Source: Xylocopa sonorina
Taxonomy: Eukaryota; Arthropoda; Insecta; Hymenoptera; Apidae
DNA length: 64,000 nt
Assembly (NCBI RefSeq): GCF_050948175.1
Contig: NC_135203.1
Coordinates: forward strand, 5,456,001-5,520,000
Direction of reading: 5' to 3'
Of the stretch, positions 1 through 12,500 are shown piece after piece. Below the pieces are notes generated by a model that was not told the DNA's origin, ran no database searches, and worked only from the letters and a program-made list of their open reading frames with translations. Numbering within the stretch: the stretch's first letter is position 1; the number at the start of each line of letters is the position of its first letter. A program made the translations under genes and the position numbers.

Positions 1-508
1 GTAACGGGACGAGCGATCGTCGAGCGCGAGCGAACGACGGCTCGTCATCGACGCTCGAGATTATATTTCCTTTCGCCTCGTCCTGGGCGATGCGATACCA
101 AAGAGAGCGAGGAACATCGTCGAGTGCATCCCGTTCGATCTCTCGGATAAAAAGGACGCTCTCAGGTTCCGATGGCGTCTTCTATCGAATGACTTCGCGA
201 ATCGTTTAAGTCTGTCTTAAGGGCTGCTAGCGGGGCTGCAAGGTGTTCGATGGCAGATAGGGAGGAGGCGCGACGGGGGAAGTTGGTAAAAAGGCCGACG
301 ACCAATATTGCGGTGGCTAGGGAGCAGACACGTCGGCCTGGATACGTCAGAGTAACAAATCAGAATATTTATCACGAGACTGAAGCTCCTGTGGCGGCTG
401 TGCGTTCGATAAAACGGAGACGCCTTCGGCGCCGTCGCGCGTCCTCGGCTTCTCGATACGTGTGCACCTGTCGTCTTGACGAGGAATGAAATCTAGTCGC
501 GCGTGTCG

Positions 509-778
509 ATGGAGGGCTTCTATACGTATTGCCTTGGTACCACGGGGATGGGATTCGATCGCTGTTTCGACAATCGAGAATGGAGCGAAAACTACTACTG
601 GAGCCTGACTAACGCTCGTACAACAATACCCGCGTTAACATCGAACGAATTTAAAACGAACGTTGACCAAGTTAACCCTCTGACATCAGGGTTCAACAGT
701 GGTCTTCAACACCCCAATACGACATATCCATCGAACCCATACTCCGCCACAGACAATGCGAACATCTCTAAAAGCTAG
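509..778 (+). other. Unrecognised 89-codon ORF, possible small protein or exon
   Basis: An ATG frame (start MEGFYTYCLGTTGMGFDRC, end NANISKS, TAG at 776-778) lies about 1.6 kb upstream of the Optix start. Unlike the Arg/Ser-rich frames elsewhere, it is rich in Asn, Thr, Ser, Tyr and Phe, with few Arg and mixed codons. An in-frame TAG (494-496) lies just before the ATG. Its AG could act as a splice acceptor, but the pyrimidine tract before it is poor. An ATTAAA sits at about 1352-1357. I do not recognise the protein. It could be a terminal exon of an upstream gene, a leader ORF or chance. I infer no function. Confidence 0.25.
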
Positions 779-1128
779 TGAGCAACAAACCAGTCGAGCC
801 TCCGCAGAAACGAGAATCGCAGTTCAGACAGACATGGCGCGAAGTTAACAGCGAGGAACAGTGTCGAAAGAGGCCTGGCGGGCCTTAGCTGGTGGTACGC
901 GAACGAGAGCGGCGGAGTCTCGTCGGGAGAGATCACGGCAGCAGGAGCAACAGAAGGTACGGAACGGCAGCAGGAACGGCAGCAGTTGAACGTGGGGATC
1001 ATGCCTGCGTTCCCCGTCCTTGCTTCCCCGCTTTCCGTACTCTCCGTCCCACTTTCAGCCCGATGCATCGATCGTTCTCTCTCTCTGCGTCTGTCCCATC
1101 TCCCTCTTTCGCTCCCACTCGCGTCCCC

Positions 1129-1149
1129 CTCTCTCTCTCTCTCTCTCTC
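1129..1149. repeat. (CT)n microsatellite
   Basis: About ten CT units in a longer C/T-rich stretch upstream of Optix. It inflates open frames on both strands (Ser/Leu or Arg/Glu repeats). Confidence 0.9.
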
Positions 1150-2194
1150 ACTCTGCCTTCTCGTTCACGAAGAACGAGAGGGGGAGGGTTCGCGAGAGAC
1201 GTCGCTGGCGGGAGCGGTTCGGATGGTTGGCAGGGGTACCATGCGCGAGGGGCGAAGGTGCGACGATGGGCGAGAGCCGTAGAAGGGAGGCAGGAGACCG
1301 TGGCGAAGGGTGGGATAGGAACGGCGTTGCTGGCTGGCACGTGGGAAGGGATAATTAAACGGACACAAACGTGAACACGGACACTGGTGTACGGAAGGAC
1401 GAAGAAAGGTTACCATGGCTACGTGGATGGGATCCGGCCAATCCTGATCTGGCTGGTAGGCGTGGCCTCTACATTGGCCACCGAGCACCGTATCGCCGTC
1501 TCCCTTCATCCAGCTGGCCCTGAACGGCGGTTCGGTACCCGGGGGCAGGGAGAATCGACGAGGACACGAGGGGCGAACCAGGATGGTGGGAGCGAGACGG
1601 GGCGAGCCGAGAGGACGAGGTAGAGGTAGGTCGCCGAGAGCCGCGGCGGGACTACCCGGTTGCAACGGGCGCGTACAAACGTATCATGCTGGGTAGGGCC
1701 GGTGCCGAGATGCCGGCTTGTAAACGAAACCAGTTTGCTATCCGATACGATCCAGGCAACAGCGGCCTCGCGTGATATCCCCGTGGCCGAGGAGAACGTC
1801 AGCGTGCGCTTTTTCGTCCGGCGTGACCCCGTGGATGTCTACCTGGAGGAGCGTTACCTGCGGCCGGTGGGCAGCCGCCAGTCGGGTAACGGTAGCGCAC
1901 GGGGGTGAGATTCGCTCCGCGAGGTACGAAGCGAGGACGACGGGAACCATCGGGCATTCGTTCGCGGGACATCCGTTTCCGTGGGTTATCCGGATCGTCG
2001 TGTGACACGAGTCGTAGGAACGGTCCTGGATAGGCGTCGAGGTTTTCGTCGCGTTTTAGCAGGGACTGACTGGTGACAGGTTCGGAGCTGTGTCTTACTC
2101 GGTTCAAACGGTATACGATTCAGTGCGACAGTCGTGAAGTGAGATATTTTCTTGTAGCCGACCGAGTGATCGGGACAGAGACGAGTCGAGGACG

Positions 2195-2224
2195 ATGAGA
2201 GACGTTCGTGTCGCGTCACGATGA
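2195..2224 (+). promoter_or_regulatory. uORF 1 in the Optix leader
   Basis: ATG at 2195, nine codons, TGA at 2222-2224, with purines at -1 and -3. It overlaps the ATG of the next uORF at 2221. It is relevant only if the transcript starts upstream of 2195, which the sequence alone does not prove. Confidence 0.35.
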
Positions 2225-2268
2225 GAACAGCGAAGAGCAAACACAAATCGGGTCGGAGTGTTTCCTGA
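2221..2268 (+). promoter_or_regulatory. uORF 2 in the Optix leader
   Basis: ATG at 2221, fifteen codons, TGA at 2266-2268. It lies about 110 bases before the Optix ATG, in a different frame. It could reduce initiation on Optix if transcribed. Confidence 0.35.
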
Positions 2269-2379
2269 GTTTACGAGGGAGCGTGTTAGTCGGTGACATC
2301 GATGCTCTGAGGAGGCGGTCGGCGGTTCGTAGAGCACACGGGGTAAGTGGATCCTGGTACCGGGGACGATCGAGAAGAG

Positions 2380-3023
2380 ATGTCGGCCGTAGCGCCAGCG
2401 GGCACAGGTGCCGCGGCGCCCACCGCGAACGGTCCAATCGTGCCTGCTCCGGTTTTCGCGTTGCCAACGCTGTCGTTCACCGTCGGCCAGGTCGCGACCG
2501 TCTGCGAGACCCTCGAGGAGAGCGGCGACATCGAGAGACTGGCCAGGTTCCTCTGGAGCCTTCCCGTCGCCCATCCGAACATCCAGGAATTGAATCAGAG
2601 CGAAGCTGTGCTCAGAGCGAGAGCGATCGTCGCGTTCCACTCAGGACACTACAGGGAGCTGTACGCGATACTGGAGAGGCACAAGTTCACCAAGGACTCC
2701 CATGGCAAGCTCCAAGCGATGTGGCTCGAGGCGCATTACCAGGAGGCTGAGAAGCTACGCGGTCGACCGTTGGGCCCAGTCGACAAGTACAGGGTCAGGA
2801 AGAAATTCCCGTTGCCCAGAACGATCTGGGACGGGGAACAGAAGACGCATTGCTTCAAGGAGAGGACCAGATCGTTGTTGAGGGAGTGGTATCTCCAGGA
2901 TCCGTACCCGAATCCTGGTAAGAAGAGGGAACTGGCCGCTGCAACGGGGCTGACGCCGACGCAGGTTGGAAATTGGTTCAAGAACAGGAGGCAGAGGGAT
3001 CGAGCTGCTGCCGCGAAGAACAG
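2380..3023 (+). CDS. Optix: Optix coding exon 1: SIX domain and homeodomain
   Basis: This exon encodes residues 1-214 and two bases of codon 215. A short Ala/Pro-rich N terminus (1-30) precedes LSFTVGQVATVCETLEESGD, the start of the SIX domain. Within it, DIERLARFLWSLP, the RELYAILE helix and KYRVRKKFPLP are family hallmarks. The homeodomain begins at GEQKTHCFKERTRSLLREW and ends in the basic stretch NRRQRDRAAAAKNR. The whole DNA-binding unit lies in this one exon. The donor is AACAG|GTACGTC at 3023/3024. If the donor is not used, the frame continues for 13 residues (from YVHEIP to QFVF) and stops at 3064-3066. The ATG at 2380 has purines at -3 and -1. No other frame or strand across this exon shows a recognisable protein. 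Confidence 0.97.
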
Positions 3024-6000
3024 GTACGTCCACGAGATACCTATTTATCCGCAGTTTGTCTTTTAATTGTTCGCCAGATAAATCGACGGGATTGAAAGTA
3101 ACTCGTTGAGTAGCGACGATAATTACTTTGCCAAGTTTCTATGAACCGTTCTCCCGTGGAAAGTTAGGTAGATCGAATGAATTAGCGGTCGATGCTTAAT
3201 TCGCTTGATAAGTAAACGCGGATATAATCCGCCTCGATATTATGCGCCGTGTTTTTTACTCGTTCTCTTTAACCAAGAGGTTCGAGGATTTCTGCGATTC
3301 AAGAGAACAAATTAATCTGTAATCTCGCGCTGTTCGTCTCCCGTGAACGGTTCCGATTGGTCGGTAAGAGGATACGAAAGTTTTGTTCATTAAGTAGCGT
3401 TTAATGGAAGTTAATCGCGAAACGATTAGTGGTTTAGGTCCCTTTAGTCAGATTGTTGTGCCGTGTCCTCAGCAAACGAGCCTTTGTGCCTGCCCCAAGG
3501 TCCCCGCGCGGAGGGTCGCGTAATTTCATTTTGACGTCCGACGGAGGGTCGCTGCCGTCGGGCGAACAACGATTTTCGAATTACGTCTTTCAAATTGTAT
3601 TTCGCCGATGCTCTCCACGGCTCTCGACTGGCGATACGTCCTTGCATAGGCGAGTCCTACCAGGATCGACTTCGAAACACCGTTCCCGGTCAATCTCGTA
3701 GCTCGCTCCGTTTCGAACGGGACGCGAAACGAGCCCTCCAATTATATAACCGTATCCACCCCTGGACATCGTTTCATAGTCACGATGGACAGTTTTCTGC
3801 TGTGATTTTTCTTACTCGTCGAATCATTTGTACGTGAACCAGATTCCAAGGCAAAGTTAATTAAAATCGAATTTACAACCTGCTCGTACGCGCGATGGAT
3901 CGCGAGCCAGGGACCGCACAACTCTCGAGGCGTTCTCGACTATTTCACAGCTAGTAAAATAAAATAAAGGGAAGCGATAATCCGCTCCACCCTCGATTAG
4001 TCACGACTGGTCGTCATTAAGGGGTCGACGCTCGGGCGTTGATCGTAGAAAAAGTGGCTGCACCACCACCTGTCGTTTCGATTCGAGGAAGCTCAATCTC
4101 AGGTAACGTCTGGTGGCGGTATTGTCCCGGTATTTGTCGTGGCCGAATATAGCGCCGGCATTGTTTCCCTCGCTACGTGGAAACTAAAGGTGGGTTTTTC
4201 CCCGTGGCTAACGCGCCTCGATCCCTTCTGGCCCCAGCGTATATCTGACGTCGGTTAAACCCTGCGAAACTTCGAAATACGACCCCGCATTTCCTTCTGA
4301 TTTACGAGCTTCAGTGGAAAGACCTTCACGAGTTTCTAACGAAGCCGTTCTAAGAGAGCGGTTTGCTCCTCGTGCCCAGGAGTGTATATCAGTTTGCGTA
4401 TGTTCGACGTGTGTAAAAGTTGGGGTGGACGATGGAACGAGTCCTCTTCTCTCTCTCTCTCTTTTTTTTTTATTACGTAGCGACGGAGTATCGTAAAGAG
4501 TTTTATTTTTTTACGACGGAGACGCGTTCACCTTTCCCGACCGCTCTCGATTTTACAGCGAAGAAAGCGTTTCGAGTGGTGGGGTGAAAATAGGGGGATG
4601 CGTTCAATTTGTTTTGCCCAACGGACCATCGGAAAACTTGAGAATCCACGTTAATGTGGGGTGAAAGCTTGTTTCAAACTGACGGATCGTTTTTTACTCG
4701 CAAATGGAGTCGTGGATCGCTTCACGATTTTTTTCTCTCGCCTGTCCTCCTCGAAAGCTGGCAAGTTCGCCGGTCTAAAATCGTCCCGACCCAGATTCCC
4801 GGTCGCGCGCGGACATCTGTAATTACTCTGCCCTGAATGAAGTCATTAATAGTTATTACCTACGTCTATGCTGTAATTGATATATCGTTAACCGTCGAGG
4901 ATCATCCGACTACGCTGGTAGTCTAATTGATCTTGATGAGGCCGTGCAACGGGAAAAAGATTACACGTTTCAGTCTTGCGACGTCTTTACTCTGCGTCCA
5001 GATCCGTTCCCCGGCGGTTTAAGCTCGCGACGAATTGTAGTAATTCCGGAATTTGCATCTGGATGAAACGTTTCGTGGCTCGTCTGCTTCTCCGCCTTTC
5101 TTTTCCCCCGTCCATTGAATAGGAACGATTTCAATTCCAATTGGTAGTATAATGTATGCCCCGCGTGGCTATTCACGTATGCATTGTGAAGTAGAAAGAG
5201 AGTAATTGCGACGTGAACATTTCGCGTCCCCAATTTTTCACAGCACCCGCTCGACTTTCGAATTTTCAATTACGAACGTTTCGACGTTACAAATTTTTAA
5301 TCACGTCCAATTATACCTGTAACGTCTGAGCAGGTTGAAAATTATTCCCAAGGTAACGTGTATTAACAGCAACGTAAAAGCCGTTCGATTTTGCTGGCTT
5401 CTAAACCAGATGGGGTGCGATGCAAAAAGAAAGGGGAGGGCAGAGCGGAGGAATTACTCGCGCATTTGCGGGACGGGTAAAAAAAGGGGGCGTACCACCA
5501 GAAAGAGATCTCCGATTCGTTATGGATTTGCAAAGAAATTCGAGATGCTCGGATGACCAATTCTCTTTACTCTTCCGCCGATACAAGCGCTGTGTGTATT
5601 CTAGTCAGGTTATCCGACAATGGCCGTGGCCCCGTACCTATCGTTACCCCCAGCGTAACGACATTCCGTTTCTGGCCTCGAGCCACATTTTCCTGCACGT
5701 AATCCAGCGAATCCCCGGACGGATCCCTCCGCCTCGCCCCTTACGTACGTACATCCGTGCCCAGCCACGGGCGGAAAGCCTCCGTTGGTTCTCTCGAAAA
5801 CATCGATTTCGCGTATCGAACTCGAGGCTCGCGCAACATTCGATGTCGTCGCGATCCCGTCGTTCCTTTTTCCATAACTGCTCGCTCGCGGTCCGCTCGT
5901 AACAGCCAACGGAATTACCCGTACACCATCTGCAGGTAAAACACCGCAACGAATCCGCTATCGATTTTGGAGTTAGTTTCTGGTATCGAGGAATGCGGTC

Positions 6001-6483
6001 GCGGGGTAGTTACGCGAACGAGATTGCGCGAGGGGGTTGGCTGCGACAACGAGGGGACAGTGGAGAACGAGAAGGCCTCCACTCGCGTACACGGATTCTC
6101 GTTTCAGGCCGTACAAATGGCACGAAGCTGCGCGAAATTCTCTCGACGATGCATTTCCATCTCCAGCGTGGCTGGTAATACACGCGCGGTGAGTCTCTTT
6201 CAGCCCCAGCGTAGCCGTCATCGTCGTCGTCGTCGTCGTTTCGCTCTGGGGGGGTGGGTTAGGCAGACACTGTAGACAGGATACAGCGCCCGCCCCGAGG
6301 ATCCTGGAAGGTCCTTTCAGGAACGTCGATCCGCATACTGGCAGCCTCGCGGTATATTTTCGCGGTCCAGCGAGCGAGTTATTCAATATGCTCAACCCCG
6401 AAAGCCCCGGAGCAATCTCCGTGGCTCGCACGTACTTGCACACGTACCCGTGCGCCTCCACGTCTACGCTCGCCCTCTCTCTG

Positions 6484-6514
<31 letters not shown>

Positions 6515-9500
6515 TTCTCTCTCCTCGTGTACACGTACAAATGAGCGTCTCTCTGCGCGCGACTGTGTGTCGCGTGTGCATGCACGAGAGACGACGACGT
6601 CCGTATGCGCATCTCCATGCAGCGGCTATATATTACGGGGACGAGGCTGGGACACGTACGTTCTGCCTGCTGGTACTTTACTATATGAGCGCAATCGGTC
6701 ACGTTCTACATCGCGCTACGTTGCGGGAACTTGCGGATCGCAATTTACCAGTGGAACCGCGAATAACGTGGATTTCGTCTGAATAATTCGCGCCAGAAAC
6801 CGAATGGAATACAGCGGTGGGAAGGGTAGATTTCGGGGTTGCCTACGTCCATGTTAAGGGGTTGGACTTCGCCACAGTTTTTCATTCCCGTTACGAGATT
6901 CTTCTTAATGTAACGCAGATACGATTTGTCTTCAATTCTTCTTATTACGAGTATATCTGTTCAGGATAATTTACGCGACGAATGCACTCCCAGTTTTTCT
7001 CGTTGCAAAAGTGTTCTGTTACTGGTTTATTCAGCGTCAGAGCTGGATGACTCCGCGTGGAATCGAGGGAGGATAGTCTGGCCGTTTCCGCGAATATCGC
7101 TGACACCAAGAATCCCGTCGACGCGGTGTGTACAAACGCGTCTCTCGAACGCAAATTTCCTCGCGTCGCAATACAGGTTACATCGAAGGAGGCGGCGGTA
7201 CGTAGCTCGCAGGAGTGGCAAGGCTTTCCATCCGGAGGGATGTCAGGAGTACGCGGAAGAGGGGATAACCACCTCAACAACCCTCCGCGTTGGCGGCTTT
7301 TCGGGGGTGGCTTAGCTCGAGCGTGTTTCACCTCTCCTCTTTCGCCGTGTTGCCTTCGCTTCTGAAGTTATCAGATTTTGATAAAGTCCCCGGTGTATTA
7401 GAGACCGGCGCTGTTTGCGTTTCCACGCAGATCCTGTCTGGCTGCCACCTCGTTCACTCCACCCTCATCTCTCCCCTCTGCCTCTGTTCCATCAGGATCC
7501 GCGGGGTGCCGGTAGTTGCCTTTCTTTCTTTCTTTGCGCTCGACAAATTCTCAGCGTACAAGTGTTACCTTTCCTCCTTTATCGTGACATAACTCGTGAG
7601 GGGTGCGAAACGAATTGTTAGCTACGAATGTGCACACGTACGGTAACTAGAAAAAATATTCTCGCCTCGAGAAGTACTCGGTTTTATTGGCAGCGTCCCT
7701 CGCGTGGTATCGAATTGAAATTTTTCGAGTGCACTTCGACTGAGAATCGAACGGGAAAGAATTTCTCGAAAACAATTCCGATATATATCAAAGAGTTCTA
7801 CCCAGTCATCGTCGTTGCGTCGATCGCGCTAATAAAATTCCATTGAAAGACTCGAGAGTCGCCAGGGACGATAGGGGATTTCGATTAACGGACGATTGAG
7901 ATAATGTCTCCGATTCGCCGGCGCGTAAACGGCAAAGAATTCCACTTTAATTTTCAATAAGCAGCGTAAAGCGAGGCCCCGGAGGATTTACGACCGCGCG
8001 GCCAGCGTTTCCTGCACCGGCCAATCATTACCAGCGAGGAATACCTGTTAGCCCGTTCAGTGATGACCGCGCGTCAGTCAGAGGCATCTTCCTCCGTTAT
8101 CTTGATGACCCTAAACGAGAAAGGAATACAAGAAAGACGCGAATGTCATCGAAAGGGGCGAAGAGGGTGGAGGAGGTGGAAGGGGTAGACGGTGTTACGC
8201 GTCGCGCAATCTTGCTCCCGCGATATAGAAAGAAATATGGAAAGAGAGGAGGCGAGGAAGGTTTCGTCTTGTCGCCAGGCGTCTCTGGATCCGTCCACCG
8301 CCGGATAGGACGACAGCTGTCTGACGAAACGGACAGAATTCCGGTTTTGAAAAGCGCCGACGACCCACGCGGGGAAATCACCAGCCCGCCGTTTGTGTTT
8401 CTTTCCCCTGGTCGAGTTAATCGGTTCCACTTGAACGATCTCATGGTTGTTAGTCCATCGTCGTTAATGCGCCACCGTCATTCAATTTCAACGTATTTCA
8501 CCTACAACCTCGAGGCGAGGATTGGTACACGCGTAATCGTAGTTCGCTGATCGAGAAATATATTTGCTTTTCATTTTCTGTGTCCCCCTCCTTCGAGGGT
8601 TTCTTTTTGCTTCTTCTTTTTGATCTCGAAGACGAAGTCGATCGTTTAAGGAAACGTCGGAAATCGGCGGGATAGCGGACGAGCGATGAGTTAACGACGA
8701 TAATGACCAGAGCGAAGGTAGAACGGGGGCCCCAGACGATTCGCAAAGAGGGGAATAAGCGTGAGCCGAAAAGCCCGCGCGGCGTCGCGTACGACGTGGC
8801 AAAAAGAACCGGAGAGACAAAGGCAATGATTAATTCCACGTTGGATGTCCAGGATCATTAGCGGCAGACTGCCATGACACCTGCTCGCACGAGCCCTTCG
8901 TGATAGATTACCATGGCCAGCACGGCGATGGAGAATGGTAGAAGAGGATCTCTCTCGCGGTTACTAATGATTCCGTATTTCGACATTCTGAGCGATATTC
9001 AGGAAGCAATGAAAAAAGAAACGCCTGGTATTACTGCCCCGGTCTCTCTATCTCGGGGTGGCCACGGAATTCGCGTGGCAGCTTTTTGTCAAACCCTGTC
9101 ACGATGTAACGTGATTGATGGTGCGGCGGTGGCACGGTCGAATCACGTGAAATTCGTGTTTCTCGCGCCGTCCCCGGCCGCAGACCCGTGTTCTACGGGA
9201 CCGTAGGACAAACGGTGAATTAAATAACACCGGTGCGCCCCCATTTTTAAAACAGCACTCGAAATCGCGAGTCGCGGTACCATCGCGGTGACGCCTGTTA
9301 ATTGTCACCGTTCGCGGCGCATTTCACGTGGCTCGTTCAGGATTCACGCGATCCTCCGAGGATCATATGCTTCGATCATCATATGTTTGGTCAATCGCTT
9401 TCTTTCCGGACACGCTCCGCGATGTCCGGTTCACTTCCTCCGCGCAACAAGACCACGAACGCTCCTTCCGCGGAGAGCACGGTATATCATCCTGTAATGT

Positions 9501-12500
9501 ATTTCCGCATCACGTTAATGCGTCTCACGCAAACAATCTTTGATCAGATAATCTTGAATTGAAATTTATGCCGTGTATAAAAATGCTACCACTTTCAGGT
9601 GCGTACATATTAGCTGGCTTAAACTTCGCGGTCCGTTTACGATACGAGCTACTGCAATTTTATTACACCGCACTGAGAACATCATATTTCGTTGAAATGG
9701 TTCCTGATACACAATACTGGTAACAGAATAGTCGTCAATCGTCCTTTACCCTTAATTCTCCTCGACCACGCGTCGCCAAATCCGAAACGTCTTGCTCGAG
9801 ACCACCCTTCCGGGCACCTTTCACCACCAATCTCCCGTTCGCGACACATTGACGCGCAATTAGGTGCACCAATAACAGAAAAAAGGTAGGAACCGGCAAT
9901 AATTGACGCGGTGCGTTCCGCTGTCACTTGTTTCCGTGACGGTCGCCTTTTTGTCTCGCCTCGAGGAGACGCTGGCCGATCGCGAGGGAACGAGAGCAAG
10001 GAAGGCAGGAAGGAACGTGCAGAGCGCCTGGTGACTGTTTTCACGCCATCGCCATGGGGGTCCCCCCTCGTGCACACGCGGTGCGCGCACAAACGCGGAT
10101 ACAGAAACATACGCGGAGGTGGAGCAGGGTGCGAGCCAGCGGGGTCAGAAGGGCGGCGTGGCTCGAAATATTAGGGTGAGATATTGGACCGCAAGCTACT
10201 AATTCGTACGGTGATATCGATTCGGACACGGAATCGTTCGGGTGATGTGCATCCGGCAATTTCTCTCCTAGCGTAGACCACCGCCGCGAGCCTCCCTTTT
10301 CCTGCGCGCGGTATCCAACGGTTTTAATGCCTCCTACGGCGTGGCCCAGAGCCTTTGTCGAGAACTTCGTCGACGATCTTGTTCCGTGACGGACACCTAT
10401 ACCCGTTGCACGCTCGTGGTACGTAACAGGGTCGTTATCGAAGGATCGGCTATCTCGACGGAATTGAAATCGTTCGAGTCGATCTCGAACGCGCCTCCCT
10501 CCCGTTCCGTTTTATTTCTACTTTACGTTCTGTATCAATGACGGTATTGTTGCCCTCGGATCACGTGAAGGAGGTTTTCGGTCGAAGGATCCTTTCTCAC
10601 GCGCTCGTGACAGCGGACGATCAATCGGGGCACGAAAATAGCCGGGGACTATCGATCCGCTGCACAGGACGATATAAATAATTCGGTCGCGTGACGCGTT
10701 TGATCGCGTCTCGCTAATATTAAACCGCAAGCGCAACGCGGCTGACGCGTTGTCATTCATGCGGAGATTAACTCTACTTGAACCGGGGATGTTTCGTTAA
10801 TGGACCCCGATCGACCTTCGCTAACTCATTCAACGGTCGTTTCGCGGACCCGCTTCTCCATACGCGGAATCCTCTCGCTGGTGGCACCCGTCGAGCATCG
10901 TTCCCACGGAATCAGCTCATCCGTTTGTCTCTGACGCGTTACTTTCGATCGTGCACACCGTGGATGGTGTTGTACCACATACGGCTACCGTGTTTTCGTA
11001 ATTGCAGTGACTTTCGATGTTTCGCTGTTCCTCGATCGAAGCGGGGATAAGGCGAGCTTCCCGCGCCGCGTCTAAGTGAAACTAATTCAATCGTCCCTCG
11101 TGCTAGGCTAGTTCTTCCGTTGCGGTTCCCGAGCATTAATCTCGGCGTAACACAATGCAGGCTCGAACGCGCACCTTTCCACCGCGAGAGAGTCTGTTTG
11201 CACGAAACCCCGAGAGGGCAGCGGGGTCTCCTTTTGTTTCACCACGTATTCTATCCATCTGTCTGACGAGCGGATCGTGATCGGTCATCGTGATCGTTCA
11301 CGCCTTCGATCGCTATCTCGCCGCGGCGTCGTTTCCCCGTTGAACGCGCCGCGGCTGATGATGATGATGATCACACCACGTGCGACCTCATCGGTTCATT
11401 CAACAACGCGTTACACCGCTCGCGCCGCCGTATACACGCTCCTCTTCCAGCTCCCTTTTGTTTTGTTCGGGATACGCGCGCGAACAAATGACCGCCGGTT
11501 CACGGAGGGCGTGCTCACCCTCCGCGCGAGAGGGATCATCGATCGTCACTGATCGTTAGCCGTAGAGACACCGTAATTGCCGCTCATTAGGGGGCTAAAG
11601 GAGCGTATTATGCGCGCTGAAAAGAAGGAACGTCCAGCCGGATTGCCGTGGCGAGGAACCGCGCTACGGTAGAGGGGAGGGACGGGGGATGCTGCGTCGT
11701 CTTTGGAGAACGCTGGACTGAGACGGAGGGAGACTTGCGAATTAAAAGAGAAATTTTTTTAACGAACATACGGAGAAGATGAAAGAGAGAGGGAAGAAGA
11801 AGCTTTTCCTTTTTCTTTTTTTCTTCGAGCAGGAGGATGGACCCGTGGAAGGCGTTGAAAAGAGTACTCGAGGTACGCGAAGGGGCTCGCGAGGTAACCG
11901 ATACCCTCTCTACCGACACCGCTTTGTTCCACGGGACCTGGAAATGAAATATCGCGACGGTGCCCCATGCCGACGCACGGCCTCAACTCCACCTATACCC
12001 GCTGTCCTGTTTGCGGGTCGAATTTACGAGCGATTCGCGGTCCCCAAAAACGTCCACCAGAAGCACCGCAACATGGTAACGGGACATTTTTAATTGCTGC
12101 GATCGCGGACTCGCCACGTGTCTCGAGGGAATTGATTTCATGTCGAGGGCATGGCTGTACACGGGCTGGGCAGCGGAGGAAAGAGATTCATAGACTCTCT
12201 CGTGTCTCGAGTGTATCCTGTCTTACTCGCGTTCCACTGCGCGACGTACAAATAATGGTGGAAATTAATTTCGTGTCGCGAACGAGGAGCTTATCAGAGG
12301 CTAGATAGAGATACTGAGCTTCGTAATTTCTTTCATATCGCTGGCTACATCCTGCCCGCTTAGACTCCGATTGAAACGTACTTGCAACTTCCCCATTTAT
12401 TTCTCCCCGCTTCGTATAATACACTCGCGATAAATAACCTGATGAAGCGGCGAAGAAATCCCGCGCGGGGACCGCGTAATCCATTCGAGGCTCCTCGTCA

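Larger units (their letters stand above)
1..2121. other. Upstream intergenic DNA
   Basis: CpG-rich DNA without a recognisable gene. It contains a tandem pair of GGAACGGCAGCA (about 961-984), a (CT)n tract at 1129-1149, a small hairpin (TCTCGTTC/GAACGAGA) just downstream, and an unexplained ORF at 509-778 listed separately. An AACCCT/AGGGTT hairpin with an 8-base loop lies at about 673-692. Several overlapping Arg/Ser-rich open frames between 775 and 1665 on both strands look like composition artefacts. Promoter elements for Optix are presumably here or in the leader, but I cannot identify a convincing TATA box. Confidence 0.6.
2122..2379 (+). promoter_or_regulatory. Optix: Probable Optix 5' leader with three small uORFs
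   Basis: An initiator-like TTCAGTG lies at 2119-2125, with A at 2122, and may mark a start site. I see no TATA box and no correctly spaced DPE, so this is tentative. Downstream of it are three upstream ATG frames that end before the Optix ATG: 2195-2224 (9 residues), 2221-2268 (15 residues) and 2302-2310 (2 residues). A strong donor-like GG|GTAAGT lies at 2342/2343. An in-frame TAA at 2344-2346 rules out an N-terminal extension of Optix in the unspliced leader. Confidence 0.35.

Noticed and set aside
2104..2640. Minus-strand open frame of 178 codons across the Optix leader and exon 1
   Set aside because: It is antisense to the SIX-domain coding exon and has no domain; its openness comes from codon bias of the real gene.
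2208..2750. Plus-strand frame of 180 codons overlapping Optix exon 1
   Set aside because: It lacks an ATG at its start, is Arg/Ser-rich and lies out of frame with the unmistakable homeodomain protein.
5973..6581. Minus-strand open frame of 202 codons
   Set aside because: It runs through the (CT)n and (TCG)n repeats and is low-complexity without a domain.
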